DNA of 64,000 bases from CADCWK01 sp965218235 (GTDB lineage: Bacteria; Chloroflexota; Chloroflexia; Thermomicrobiales; UBA6265): positions 1,054,001 through 1,118,000 of the forward strand of contig OZ244596.1 in assembly GCA_965218235.1 (NCBI GenBank), in the 5' to 3' direction. Positions 17,047 to 26,489 of the stretch are shown here, one piece after another (position 1 is the stretch's first letter; every line of letters begins with the position of its first letter). A model generated the notes under the pieces. That model searched no databases and was not told the DNA's origin. It saw only the letters and a list, made by a program, of their open reading frames with translations. The translations under genes were made by a program, and so were the position numbers.

Positions 17047-18012
17047 ATGATCGCGCGGGAGCGTCCCGCCACCCATCTGCCGGATGCCACCATGATTCCC
17101 GCCACCATCCCGCCCACCGGTCGACGCCGCCGGGAACGCAGTTACGCATCGTCCACGGCGCGCTGGGGCTACCTCATGGTCGCGCCGCTCGTCCTCGGTT
17201 TCACCGTCTTCTTCCTGATCGCCCTCGGCGCGTCACTCGTCCTCAGCTTCACCAGGTGGACGCTTCCGAGCACACCGGAGTGGATCGGGGTCCGCAACTA
17301 CCGGCACATCCTGCATGACGCAGCCTTCCGAACGGCCCTGCGCAACACCTTCGCGATCGCCATTCCCCTGATCACGCTGCGTCTCGTGCTGGCCCTGCTC
17401 CTCGCGGTGGCGCTCAACTCGCGCATCCGCTTCCGGGGCTTCTACCGGCTGCTCTTCTTCCTGCCCGTCCTGACGATGCCGGTCGCGTCGGGACGGATCT
17501 GGCAGTGGTTGTTCGACCCAGGCTTTGGGCCGATCAACGCCGGCCTCCAGCGCGTCGGCCTGCCCCAGCCAGACTGGCTCCTGTACCCCGGCACCGCCAC
17601 GGTGGCCGTGATCATCGTGCTGCTCTGGAGCTCGGTCGGGTACGACATGATCATCTATCTCTCCGGCCTCCAGGCGATCCCCAGAGACCTCTACGACGCG
17701 GCGGCCGTCGACGGCGCCAGTGGCTGGCGGCGCTTCCGCGACGTCACGATCCCACTGCTCAGCCCGACGATCTTCTTCCTCTCCGTCATCGGGCTCATCG
17801 GCTCGCTCCAGGTGTTCGACCTCGTCTACGTCATGACGCGGGTCGATACGACCAATCGCCTCCCCACCGCGGTCTATTACATCTACGACACCGGCTTCGC
17901 GAACCGGCAGATGGGCTACGCGACGGCGCTCGCGTGGGTCCTGCTCGTCATCATCCTGGTCTTCACGCTCATTCAGTTCGCCCTGCAGCGGAGATGGGTC
18001 AATTACGCATGA
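17047..18012 (+). CDS. CUT1 ABC transporter permease (MalF/UgpA-like)
   Basis: A 321-residue inner-membrane subunit with six predicted helices. The cytoplasmic EAA loop that contacts the ATPase reads YDAAAVDGASGWRRFRDVTIP at the expected position. The N-terminal WGYLMVAPLVLGFTVFFLIA and the WTLPSTPEWIGVRNY region are standard for the family. The start is uncertain: ATG 17047 or ATG 17092. The stop overlaps the start of the next permease (ATGA), so the two are translationally coupled. Confidence 0.9.
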   Translation: MIARERPATHLPDATMIPATIPPTGRRRRERSYASSTARWGYLMVAPLVLGFTVFFLIALGASLVLSFTRWTLPSTPEWIGVRNYRHILHDAAFRTALRNTFAIAIPLITLRLVLALLLAVALNSRIRFRGFYRLLFFLPVLTMPVASGRIWQWLFDPGFGPINAGLQRVGLPQPDWLLYPGTATVAVIIVLLWSSVGYDMIIYLSGLQAIPRDLYDAAAVDGASGWRRFRDVTIPLLSPTIFFLSVIGLIGSLQVFDLVYVMTRVDTTNRLPTAVYYIYDTGFANRQMGYATALAWVLLVIILVFTLIQFALQRRWVNYA

Positions 18013-18845
18013 CGAGACAGAAGCCGTTCCGGCACTACGTCGGCCGCGTCGCCCTCCATGGCGCTCTGCTCTCGCTGGGGTTCATCTTCATGCTCCCCTT
18101 CGCCTGGTCCCTTGCGACCTCGCTCAAGCCATTCGGGGATCTGTTCTCGCCCAACCCGAAGTTCCTCCCCAGCCATTTCGTCTGGGACAACTATCGGACC
18201 GTCCTCGAGCGCAGCGACTTTGGCCGCTTCTATTTCAACTCCATCGTGGTGACGGTCGGGCGCACGGTGGGGCAGGTGGCCATCGCCGCGGTCGCCGCCT
18301 TCGCCTTCTCCAACCTGCGCTTCCGCGGCCGGGACCTGATCTTCTTCATCCTGCTGGCCGGTCTGATGGTTCCGGACCAGGTGCTGATCGTGCCGCGCTT
18401 CATCATCATGCGCGAGTTCGGATGGTTCAACAGCTACCAGGGCCTGATCGTGCCGCTGATCTTCAGCTCGTTCGGCGCCTTCATGCTCCGCCAGTACTTT
18501 CTCGGCATCTCGCGGGACTTCCAGGAGGCCGCCACGATCGAGGGGGCGAATCCGCTCCAGATCTTCTGGCAGATCTATCTCCCCCTTGCCCGACCGGCCC
18601 TCGCCGCGTTCGGGTTCCTGGCATTCCTCGCGAGCTGGAACGAGTTCCTCTGGGGGCTCACCGTGACCAACAGCGCGGACATGCGCGTGATCCCGGTGGG
18701 TCTGGCCCTGTTGCAGGGCCAGTACTTCACCAACAATGCCGTGCTGCTCGCGGCGGCCAACCTCGCGACGATCCCATTGCTCCTCGCGTTCCTGTTCTTC
18801 CAGAAACACCTCGTCGAGGGGATCACGCTTGGCGGGGTCAAGTAG
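18009..18845 (+). CDS. CUT1 ABC transporter permease (MalG-like)
   Basis: A 278-residue permease starting MTRQKPFRHYVGR, overlapping the preceding stop by four bases. The signature region EAATIEGANPLQIFWQIYLP is the EAA loop. Other typical pieces are MLPFAWSLATSLKP near the N-terminus, GLMVPDQVLIVPRF in the middle and the C-terminal QKHLVEGITLGGVK. Completes a binding protein-permease-permease operon of unknown sugar or polyol specificity. Confidence 0.92.
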   Translation: MTRQKPFRHYVGRVALHGALLSLGFIFMLPFAWSLATSLKPFGDLFSPNPKFLPSHFVWDNYRTVLERSDFGRFYFNSIVVTVGRTVGQVAIAAVAAFAFSNLRFRGRDLIFFILLAGLMVPDQVLIVPRFIIMREFGWFNSYQGLIVPLIFSSFGAFMLRQYFLGISRDFQEAATIEGANPLQIFWQIYLPLARPALAAFGFLAFLASWNEFLWGLTVTNSADMRVIPVGLALLQGQYFTNNAVLLAAANLATIPLLLAFLFFQKHLVEGITLGGVK

Positions 18846-19066
18846 CTCTGGAGGAAGCATTCGCCCGTCAGGCGACCTAGCCGGGAAGACGGTTGCCCAG
18901 CGGCGGAGCGTCCGGTCTGGGTCGTTTACGGTCACGGACGCTGGCAGTTCGAAAACATGGTCTCGTTCCGGAAGCGATTGACCATCCGTTCGGTTGACGA
19001 TACGGTAGCCGATACGCGGCACGTCGCCCTGCCGCTCGAAGTGCACCTGAACTCAGGAGGTCCACC

Positions 19067-19753
19067 ATGGCCCTTTCACCAGAATCGTCGTTTTCTGCTT
19101 CGCCCCATATCTCGATCCATCGCTGGTCGACCGTCGGCGCGATGCTCGCTCTGCTGGCCCTGCTGGCGTTCGTCCCATCCACGATGGCTCAGGATACAGC
19201 GACGCCGGCACCCCTCGGTGCCGCCGACTGCACCGTTGATCCGATCGATCCCGCCACGTATTCCGCCGCCATCGCGGCCGCCACTCCCGCGCCGCCACTT
19301 CCGGTGAACGCGCCCGGGACTCCGGCCGACGAGGCGACCGTCGCCGCGGTGACCGACACGATGCGTCAGTCGATCGCCTGCACCAACGCGGGCGATCTCG
19401 GGCGACTCCTCGCTCTGATTGACCCGTCCTATGCGCCGACGATCCTGGGCGTCCCCAACAATCAGGTCGACGCGGCCGTCCAGGCCGCCGCCGAGACGTC
19501 GGCCGTCGCCGCATCCTCGACGCCACTGGTCGACGACCTCGACGGGACGAGCTTGCAATCGACGCTGCTGAACGTGACCGACATCGTCGTGCTCCCCGAG
19601 GAGTTCTTCCACGGCCAGGTATCGGCCATCGTTACGATTGACCGTCCAGACATCTCGACGGTGACCGCGACGGTCTACCTCCGTCAGGAGGGTGATCGGT
19701 ACATCATCACGAACTACGTTTACCAATCGATCCCGGCGACTCCGGGCGCCTAG
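19067..19753 (+). CDS. Secreted NTF2-like hypothetical protein
   Basis: A 228-residue exported protein with a cleavable signal (hydrophobic MLALLALLAFVPSTMAQ, residues ~25-41) and an Ala/Pro/Thr-rich spacer. The mature part has DTMRQSIACTNAGDLGRLLALIDP early and ISTVTATVYLRQEGDRYIITNYVY at the end, the helix-then-curved-sheet arrangement of NTF2/SnoaL-like domains that are common in Chloroflexota surface proteins. A consensus AGGAGG lies just upstream of ATG 19067. No functional assignment is possible. Confidence 0.75.
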   Translation: MALSPESSFSASPHISIHRWSTVGAMLALLALLAFVPSTMAQDTATPAPLGAADCTVDPIDPATYSAAIAAATPAPPLPVNAPGTPADEATVAAVTDTMRQSIACTNAGDLGRLLALIDPSYAPTILGVPNNQVDAAVQAAAETSAVAASSTPLVDDLDGTSLQSTLLNVTDIVVLPEEFFHGQVSAIVTIDRPDISTVTATVYLRQEGDRYIITNYVYQSIPATPGA

Positions 19754-19909
19754 ACGCCGAACGGCAACTCGCCCCAGGTCGCCCGCTCCGCGTGTGAAAA
19801 CCCTGCGCCCATCAAACGGCCACCCCTGCTACGATGTCCGGCACTGCCCGACAATCGCGGCGCCGGGGTGGCCGTTTGCTTCCCCTCGGAGCCTACCGTT
19901 GGAGGCTCC

Positions 19910-20947
19910 GTGTTCCAGGACCTGCACGTCTTCGATGTCCACGCCCACTTCCCGATCAGGGGCGACGTCGCGATGGGCGGCGGCAACCGCACCCGGCAGA
20001 CGGGCCGGATCGACGACCCGACCGCCGCCGAGCGCCAGGCCTTCCGCCAGCGCCAGCTCGAGCAGACCCGGCACCAGTGGCGGATGGCGTTCGACTTCCC
20101 GACGCCCGAGACCGAGGCGCGATCCAGCGAGGAGCAGGCCCAGCGCTGGGTCGCCGAGCTGGACCGCTACGGGCTGGAGAAGATCGGCTTCGTCACCGGG
20201 CGCAACAACGACGAGCTTGCCCGCGTGGTCCGGATGTACCCCGACCGCTTCGTCGGCTTCGCCCACCACGACATCACGAAGCCCGATGCCCCGGCCGAAC
20301 TTGAGCGGGCCGTCACGGAGCTTGGTCTCAAGGGGCTCAAGCTGTTCGGGCCGATGACCGAGGTCATCATGCACGACCGCTCGCTCTACCCCGTCTGGGA
20401 AGTCTGCGAGCGGCTCGGCATCCCGGTCCTGATCCACTTCGGGATGCAGGGCGCGGCCGGCGGGATCTCCTACCACATGAACATGTCGCCGGCGGTGCTG
20501 GAGCCCGTCGCGCGGGACTTCCCGACGGTCGACTTCATCATCCCCCACTTCGGCATCCAGCACGTCACCGATCTGCTCTTCCTCTGCTGGTCCTGCCCGA
20601 ACGTCAACGTCGACTCCTCTGGCTCCAACCAGTGGGTCCGCTGGATGCCGTACAAGCTGACCCTCGAGGACCTGTTCCAGCGCTTCTTCGAGACGATCGG
20701 CCCGGAGCGAATCCTGTTCGGGAGCGACTCGTCCTGGTTCCCGCGTGGCTTCGCCCTCCGCTACCTGCAGGACCAGCTCCGGATCTGCCGGTTCATGAAC
20801 ATGTCCCACGAGCAGCTGCAGATGATCTTCGGCGGGAACGCCGCCCGCATCCTCAAGGTCCCGCTGATCTCGTCCACGTCGACATCCATGACCACGACCG
20901 CCGACGTCGACATCGACGTGGTTCCCGAAGAGCCGACCTACGGATGA
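19910..20947 (+). CDS. Amidohydrolase family 2 (ACMSD-like) metal hydrolase
   Basis: A 345-residue TIM-barrel metal hydrolase. The N-terminal metal-binding motif is FDVHAHFP, other ligands come in GIPVLIHFG and FIIPHFG, and the closing FGSDSSWFPRG supplies the catalytic Asp. These are the marks of the PF04909 amidohydrolases (decarboxylases or lactonases such as ACMSD and 4-sulfomuconolactone or dicarbonyl hydrolases). GTG 19910 is chosen since GGAGG lies five bases upstream and the frame becomes conserved from FQDLHVFD onwards. It stands between two ABC operons and could process an imported compound. Confidence 0.88.
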   Translation: MFQDLHVFDVHAHFPIRGDVAMGGGNRTRQTGRIDDPTAAERQAFRQRQLEQTRHQWRMAFDFPTPETEARSSEEQAQRWVAELDRYGLEKIGFVTGRNNDELARVVRMYPDRFVGFAHHDITKPDAPAELERAVTELGLKGLKLFGPMTEVIMHDRSLYPVWEVCERLGIPVLIHFGMQGAAGGISYHMNMSPAVLEPVARDFPTVDFIIPHFGIQHVTDLLFLCWSCPNVNVDSSGSNQWVRWMPYKLTLEDLFQRFFETIGPERILFGSDSSWFPRGFALRYLQDQLRICRFMNMSHEQLQMIFGGNAARILKVPLISSTSTSMTTTADVDIDVVPEEPTYG

Positions 20948-21116
20948 GCTGGCAGGGACGAGCCCCATCCCCCCGGTCGCCTCCCCAGTCCAACTCATTC
21001 CGTCACTCTTCGTCAGGATAGAGAGGGAGAAAAACGGTCCCGATCCAACGACGCACACCCCGATTCGTCATCCGCTTCCAGCCGAGCCCATTCATCCCAC
21101 CAGGAAGGACTCCCCG

Positions 21117-22505
21117 ATGACCACCCGTGATCGTAACGACCGCCGATCCGCCCTCGACCGCCGCGACGTCCTGAAGCTCGGTGCCGCCGGCGCTGGCGCA
21201 CTGGCCGCCAGCCGCTTCGGTGGCCGGGCCTCCGCGCAGGACACGACCCCGGTCGGGACACCGGTCGACGCCGCTCCCGCCCCGACCAGCGGGTTCGCCA
21301 CGACCGACCTTCAGGTCAGCGGCCCCATCACGATCGAGTACTGGCAGTACGAGCTCGAGTCCAAGACGACACTGGTCAACGAGCTCATCCCGGAGTTCAT
21401 GGCCGCCAACCCGAACATCACCGTCAAGCACGTCAACTTCCCCTACGACGACTTCCGCCAGCAGGTCGCCGCCGCCGTCCAGGCCGGCGAGGGACCGGAC
21501 GTCCTCAACGTCTACTACGGCTGGATCCCAGCCTACGTCCAGCAACAGTTCCTCGCCCCGCTGTCGCCGGACGTCTTCCCGACGGCCCAGATCGAGGCCG
21601 ACTTCTACCCGACGGTGACGGCCGCCAGGGTGGCCGACAGTTACTACGCCCTGCCGACCGCCGTCCGGACCCTCGCCCTGTTCTGCAACATGGACCTCCT
21701 CGGCGCCGCCGGCGTCCAACCCCCGACGACCTGGGAGGAGACCGTCGCCGTCGCCCAGGCGACCGTGAAGAAGGACGGCGACACCTTCACCAACGTCGGT
21801 ATCACGTCGGATATCGGCGGGCAGGGCCACAACTGGTGGCGGGAGGCGCTCAACCGGCAGAACGGCCTCGTGCCGTACTCCGAGGACAACCGGACGCTGT
21901 ACTGGTCCGACCCGTTGGGCGTCGAGGCGTTCAACTACCTGACCGCCTTTCAGACCGAGCTCGGCGTCACCCAGAGCGGCTTCCAGACCGACGGTCCGAC
22001 GGCCTTCCAGGTCGGCGCGGCCGCGCTCCACGTCGACGGCTCCTACCGCGTCGGCTCCCTCGCGACCGCCGCGCCGGACCTGAACTATTCGGTCGTGCCG
22101 CTCCCAGCCCACAAGAGCCAGGCGTCGTTCGCCTCGTTCTGGGCCAACACCATCACCCGCAACGCCGCCGAGGGCGACAAGAACATCGCGGCGATGAAGT
22201 TCATCGACTTCCTCTCCTCGGAGTCGGTCCAGCGCCGCTGGACCCCGCGCGTTGGAGAGCTCCCGGCCCGGCAGGCGCTCTCCGCCCTGCCCGAGTTCAC
22301 GAGCAATCCGCGGCTCGCCCCGTTCATCGACTCGCTCCCGTTCTCCTACGCAACCTTCCTGGTCAACGAGGCCGACCTGCGTCAGGCCGTGATCGACGCC
22401 TACGACCAGGTGACGCTCAACGGCCTCGACGCCGAGTCGGCCATCGCCGAGGCGCAGGCCAAGGTCCAGACGCAGCTCGACGAGTACTGGGCGACGTTCG
22501 GGTAG
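21117..22505 (+). CDS. CUT1 sugar ABC transporter substrate-binding protein
   Basis: A 462-residue binding protein. Twin-arginine leader LDRRDVLKLGAAGAGAL, cleavage near SAQD and an ATP/TPV-rich linker, then ITIEYWQYELESKTTLVNEL and NPNITVKHVNFPYDDFRQQV, the usual MalE-like start, and GEGPDVLNVYYG for the first hinge. It has a good GGAAGGA-like site before ATG 21117. Followed by two permeases after a long palindromic spacer. The downstream ASL-type lyase suggests a nitrogen-containing or dicarboxylic compound rather than a plain sugar, but this is inference. Confidence 0.9.
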   Translation: MTTRDRNDRRSALDRRDVLKLGAAGAGALAASRFGGRASAQDTTPVGTPVDAAPAPTSGFATTDLQVSGPITIEYWQYELESKTTLVNELIPEFMAANPNITVKHVNFPYDDFRQQVAAAVQAGEGPDVLNVYYGWIPAYVQQQFLAPLSPDVFPTAQIEADFYPTVTAARVADSYYALPTAVRTLALFCNMDLLGAAGVQPPTTWEETVAVAQATVKKDGDTFTNVGITSDIGGQGHNWWREALNRQNGLVPYSEDNRTLYWSDPLGVEAFNYLTAFQTELGVTQSGFQTDGPTAFQVGAAALHVDGSYRVGSLATAAPDLNYSVVPLPAHKSQASFASFWANTITRNAAEGDKNIAAMKFIDFLSSESVQRRWTPRVGELPARQALSALPEFTSNPRLAPFIDSLPFSYATFLVNEADLRQAVIDAYDQVTLNGLDAESAIAEAQAKVQTQLDEYWATFG

Positions 22506-22511
22506 CGGCGT

Positions 22512-22690
22512 TGCCCCCCGGCTCCCTCCCCCTCTCGGCCCTCACGACGTCGCCCTGCGGGACGACATCGTTCGTGGCCGGATGGAGAGGGGGAGAACGC
22601 TGCGTTTGGGTGAGATCGTTCTCCCCCTCTCCATCGGACGAAGACCGAAGGGATGAGTCGAGATGGGGAGGGGGCCGGGGGGCGGGGCCG
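22512..22690. repeat. Long inverted-repeat element (family 1, copy 2)
   Basis: Nested inverted repeats fill the space between the binding-protein and permease genes. GGATGGAGAGGGGGAGAACG on the left pairs with CGTTCTCCCCCTCTCCATC on the right, and outer CCGG-CTCCCTCCCC pairs with GGGGAGGGGGCCGG. It shares the GATGAGTCGAGATGGGGAGGG block with copies at 1709 and 42053. Here it could also act as a message-stabilising or attenuating structure. Confidence 0.65.
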
Positions 22691-22756
22691 CTACCCGAAC
22701 GTCCACCGAAACCTGACCACGCCCGTTCCTGACGCATCGATGACAGAGGCTCCGCC

Positions 22757-23653
22757 ATGCAGATGACCCTGGAACGACGGCGATGGCTCTGGGCGTACGC
22801 GTTCATCGCCATCCCGCTGCTCTTCTTCCTCGCGATCCGGATTGGGCCGACGCTGTACGCGGTCTGGGTCAGCCTGCACAAGTGGGATCCGATCGCCCTC
22901 CAGCGGCCGTTCATCGGGCTGGACAACTACCGGACCCTCGCCAGCGACGAGGTGTTCTGGACCGCGATGCGGAACACCTGGATCTACGTCATCGTCGGCG
23001 TGCCCGTCAGCCTGGCGATCAGCCTCGTCATCGCCCTCGGCCTCCAACGGCTGACCCACTACGTCGGCTTCTACCGGGTGCTCTACTTCGCCCCGTACGT
23101 CACCTCGCTAGTCGCGGTCGGCTGGGTCTGGCGCTGGATGTACATGCCGAACGGTCTGTTCAACGACGTCGTCGGCTGGGTCGGGCTCGGCCCGTACCAG
23201 TGGCTCGGCAGCCCGAACACGGCGATCTACGCGATCATCGTCACGACGATCTGGCAGGGGCTCGGTTTCCAGATCATCATCTTCCTGGCCGGGCTGGAGA
23301 GCATCCCGGCCGTCTACCACGAGGCGGCGGCGATCGACGGCGCCTCCTCCTGGCAGCGGTTCCGGGACATCACGATCCCGATGCTGAACCCGACGCTGGT
23401 CTTCCTCATCATCACCGGCGTGATCAGCAACCTGCAGGTCTTCACCCAGATCCGCTCGATGAGTTCCTCCGGCACGGGCGGCCCGTTGAACAGCACGATC
23501 AGCGTCGTGCTCTACGTTTACCAGCAGGCCTTCCAGGCACTCCCGGCGAAGATGGGCTACGCGTCCTCGATGACGGTCGTCCTGTTCCTGATGATCCTCG
23601 CGATCACCATCTTCCAGCTCAAGGTGCTGTCGAGGAACAACAATGACTACTGA
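22757..23653 (+). CDS. CUT1 ABC transporter permease (UgpA-like)
   Basis: A 298-residue six-helix permease. MALEQ-like start MQMTLERRRWLWAYAF, then FIAIPLLFFLAIRIGPTLYA and the family's SLHKWDP; the EAA loop is HEAAAIDGASSWQRFRDITIP. Its last eleven bases overlap the start of the HepT-like gene at 23643, a very tight coupling that ordinarily would join it to the second permease. Confidence 0.92.
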   Translation: MQMTLERRRWLWAYAFIAIPLLFFLAIRIGPTLYAVWVSLHKWDPIALQRPFIGLDNYRTLASDEVFWTAMRNTWIYVIVGVPVSLAISLVIALGLQRLTHYVGFYRVLYFAPYVTSLVAVGWVWRWMYMPNGLFNDVVGWVGLGPYQWLGSPNTAIYAIIVTTIWQGLGFQIIIFLAGLESIPAVYHEAAAIDGASSWQRFRDITIPMLNPTLVFLIITGVISNLQVFTQIRSMSSSGTGGPLNSTISVVLYVYQQAFQALPAKMGYASSMTVVLFLMILAITIFQLKVLSRNNNDY

Positions 23654-24044
23654 TGCGCAATCTGAGTCACGTATGCCCAATCGATCGGTGACGGATTTCA
23701 CCGAAGACGCCATCTCCGCGATCGATTGGGCCACTTCGTGGACCGCCGACGTCAGCCTGGAGGCGTGGTCGGATGACGATATTCGCCGGAGTGCGGTTGA
23801 GCGACAGGTCTTTATCGTCAGCCAGGCGCTGATCTACGCCAACGACCTTGACCCGACGCTGGCCAACCAAGTGACGGATCTGCGGAAACTCATCAACCTC
23901 CGGGATATCGTGCCGCCAGAACCTGACAACGTCAATGACGCGCTCGTCTGGTCGAAGGTTACGACCTTCCTGCCGACCGCCCGAACCGCCCTGCAACGGG
24001 TTTTGAATGGTCGAAACAGAAGCACCACCGAGGATCAATCATGA
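23643..24044 (+). CDS. HepT-like (DUF86) protein inside an ABC transporter operon
   Basis: A 133-residue helical protein. AVERQVFIVSQALIYANDLDP, then LRKLINLRDIV and DNVNDALVWSKVTTFLPTA reproduce the conserved core of HepT/DUF86 minimal-nucleotidyltransferase partners (family: VERNLEIIGEA, then IxxxRNxxxHxYxxVDDxxVW). The HepT catalytic R-x4-6-H-x-Y motif is altered: R87 is kept but the His and Tyr positions read Pro (about 92 and 94), so RNase activity is unlikely. No MNT partner is adjacent. It overlaps the upstream permease by 11 bases and the downstream permease by 4 (ATGA). Both it and the downstream gene begin MTTD, suggesting insertion at that start. Confidence 0.7.
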   Translation: MTTDAQSESRMPNRSVTDFTEDAISAIDWATSWTADVSLEAWSDDDIRRSAVERQVFIVSQALIYANDLDPTLANQVTDLRKLINLRDIVPPEPDNVNDALVWSKVTTFLPTARTALQRVLNGRNRSTTEDQS

Positions 24045-24979
24045 CGACTGATTCCGTCTCGCGCAGTGACGCCGCCGTCCCGATCGCCGACGTGATCGCC
24101 CGGCCCGACCCGCTCTCCGGCTCCCGGTCGGTGAGCATCGTGGATGCCCGGCGGCAGCGGGACCCGAAGCGGGCGGCGGCGCGGTGGTTCCTCTACCTGA
24201 TCCTGCTCGTCGGTGGGCTCGGGATGATCTTCCCGTTCGTCTGGATGGTGACGTCGTCGCTCAAGCACGCGGCCGACATCTACACGCTGTCGCTGATCCC
24301 GTCGTCGCCGACGCTGGAGAACTACCGTGAGGTCTTCGCCAAGACCGAGTACGTCCGCTGGTTCCTCAACAGCATCGTCGTCGCGGCGGTCACCACCGCC
24401 AGCGTCGCCTTCTTCGACTCGCTGGCCGGCTACACCCTAGCCAAGTTCCAGTTCCCCGGCTCGTTCCTGATCTTCATCCTGATCCTGAGCACGCTGATGG
24501 TTCCGACCGAGATGCTCGTCATCCCGTGGTACATGCTCTCGATCGAGCTGAGCTGGACCGACTCCTACATCGGCATCATGTTCCCCGGCCTGATCAGCGC
24601 CTTCGGCGTCTTCCTGATGCGCCAGTTCTTCACCGGCGTCCCGAACGACCTGATCGACGCGGCCCGGCTGGACGGGTTCAACGAGTTCCAGATCTTCTGG
24701 AAGATCGCCCTGCCGCTGGTCCGGCCCGCACTCGCCGCCCTCTGCATCTTCACGTTCCTCGGCAACTGGAACGCCTACATCTGGCCGCTGATCGTGACCC
24801 GCTCCGAGGACATGCGGACGCTGCCGGTCGGGATCGCGTTCTTCTCCAGCGAGGCCCAGAGCTCGTTCCATCTGATCATGGCGGCGGCGGCCCTGGCGAC
24901 GATCCCGGTGCTGGTCATCTTCATCATCTTCCAGCGCCAGATCATCAAGGGCATCGTCCTGACCGGGTTGAAGGGGTAG
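24041..24979 (+). CDS. CUT1 ABC transporter permease (MalG-like)
   Basis: A 312-residue permease with a long polar N-terminus (about 45 residues) before the first helix. FPFVWMVTSSLKHAADIYT, LMVPTEMLVIPWYM, the EAA loop IDAARLDGFNEFQIFWKIALP and the C-terminal QRQIIKGIVLTGLKG identify the second CUT1 permease. It overlaps the HepT-like gene by four bases and is followed six bases later by the lyase gene, so transport and lyase are made from one transcript. Confidence 0.92.
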   Translation: MTTDSVSRSDAAVPIADVIARPDPLSGSRSVSIVDARRQRDPKRAAARWFLYLILLVGGLGMIFPFVWMVTSSLKHAADIYTLSLIPSSPTLENYREVFAKTEYVRWFLNSIVVAAVTTASVAFFDSLAGYTLAKFQFPGSFLIFILILSTLMVPTEMLVIPWYMLSIELSWTDSYIGIMFPGLISAFGVFLMRQFFTGVPNDLIDAARLDGFNEFQIFWKIALPLVRPALAALCIFTFLGNWNAYIWPLIVTRSEDMRTLPVGIAFFSSEAQSSFHLIMAAAALATIPVLVIFIIFQRQIIKGIVLTGLKG

Positions 24980-24984
24980 CCGCC

Positions 24985-26460
24985 ATGACGCCCAGCGACG
25001 GGACCTTCCCCCACCCGGACTACGCCCGCTACGTCCTCGCGCCCGCCTTCGAGGAGAGCAAGCGGCTCCTGTTCCCGCACATGATGGCGGCCAACGAGGC
25101 CCACAGCCTGATGCTGGCGGCGACCGGGATCCTCCGCCGGGATGAGGCCGGACCGCTGCTGGCCGCCATCCGGCAGGTCCGTGACGCCGGACCGGATGCC
25201 TTCAGCTATGCGCCCAAGATCGAGGACCTGTTCTTCGCCGTCGAGGGGCGGCTGATCGAGCTGACCGGCCCGGAGATCGGCGGCAATCTCCAGATCGCCA
25301 GGTCGCGCAACGACCTCGCGGCCGGCATGACCCGGATGCTCCTGCGCGACCTCGTCCTTGGAGCAGAGCGGCGGGTCATCGAGCTGCGCGAGGTGCTGCT
25401 CGGGCTGATCGAGCGGCACGCCGGCACGCTGATGCCGGGGATCACGCACACCCAGCCCGCCCAGCCGACGACGCTCGGCCACTACCTGCTCGGCGTTCTG
25501 GGTCCGCTGGAACGGGACAGTGAACGTCTCCGGCAGGCGTATGCCCGGGTCAACCGCTCCCCGTTCGGCGTCGCGGCCTTCACGACGACCAGCTTCCCGA
25601 TCGACCGCGACCTGACCGCCCGTCTGCTCGGCTTCGACGGCCTCGTCGAGAACGGCTACGACGCCGTCGGGGCGAGCGACTCGATGCTGGAGACGACGCA
25701 GGCACTGGTCACGCTGGTCAGCAGTCTGTCCCGTTTCGTCTACGACCTGCTGATCTGGACGCGGCTCGAGGTCGGCGTTCTCCGGATCGCGGACGAGTTC
25801 ATCCAGATCAGCTCGATCATGCCGCAGAAGCACAACCCGGTCGTGCTCGAGCACGTCCGGGTCCGGATTGGCTGGGTCTACGGCGACGCCAGCACCGTCG
25901 CCACGATCGCCCACTCGGCGGCGCTCGGCGACACCAACGACGTCGAGGACCCGATGGTGCTGCCGCTGGCGCGGACGTTCGCATCGGCGGAATCCGTCAT
26001 CGCGCTCCTGACGGCGGCGCTGGCGACGGCGGAGTTCGACGTCGCGCTCCTCGCCGAACGGGCCGGACAGGGCAACACGACGGCGACGGCGCTCGCCGAC
26101 GCGCTGGTCCAGGACCACGGGTTGGCCTTCCGGACCGCCCACCACATCGTCGCGCTCCTCGTTCGCCGCGGCAAGGAAATCGACGCCGCCAGCGTCAACG
26201 CCGTCGCCAGCGAGGTCACCGGCCAGCCGTTCGATGTCCCGGACGACTGGGTCCGGCAGACCCTCGACCCGGCCGCATTCGTCGCGGCCCGCACCCTGCC
26301 CGGTGGTCCGGCCCCCTCCGCCATGGACGCGGCGATCCGGTCGGCCCGGTCACTGCTCCTGGCCGACCGGGGCCGGACCGCGCTGGCCGCGGACGGCATC
26401 GAGAACGCCGAGACCGAGCGAACCCGGCAGGCAGCGGACCTGCTCACCGGGCTGGGCTAG
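24985..26460 (+). CDS. Argininosuccinate lyase-like protein (ASL/fumarase superfamily)
   Basis: A 491-residue lyase that would eliminate an amine or similar group from a fumarate-yielding substrate. The superfamily signature SSIMPQKHNP is at residues 276-285; the other conserved regions are ARSRNDLAAGMTRMLLRD and HTHTQPAQPTTLGHY-like GITHTQPAQPTTLGHYLLG. A true biosynthetic ArgH would usually sit with arg genes; here it closes a transporter operon with a spacing of six bases, so an uptake-linked catabolic C-N lyase (the EDDS-lyase kind is a known example) is more likely. Start ATG 24985. Confidence 0.8.
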   Translation: MTPSDGTFPHPDYARYVLAPAFEESKRLLFPHMMAANEAHSLMLAATGILRRDEAGPLLAAIRQVRDAGPDAFSYAPKIEDLFFAVEGRLIELTGPEIGGNLQIARSRNDLAAGMTRMLLRDLVLGAERRVIELREVLLGLIERHAGTLMPGITHTQPAQPTTLGHYLLGVLGPLERDSERLRQAYARVNRSPFGVAAFTTTSFPIDRDLTARLLGFDGLVENGYDAVGASDSMLETTQALVTLVSSLSRFVYDLLIWTRLEVGVLRIADEFIQISSIMPQKHNPVVLEHVRVRIGWVYGDASTVATIAHSAALGDTNDVEDPMVLPLARTFASAESVIALLTAALATAEFDVALLAERAGQGNTTATALADALVQDHGLAFRTAHHIVALLVRRGKEIDAASVNAVASEVTGQPFDVPDDWVRQTLDPAAFVAARTLPGGPAPSAMDAAIRSARSLLLADRGRTALAADGIENAETERTRQAADLLTGLG

Positions 26461-26489
26461 CGGCGGCCAGAACCCGGACCCGCTCCTGA

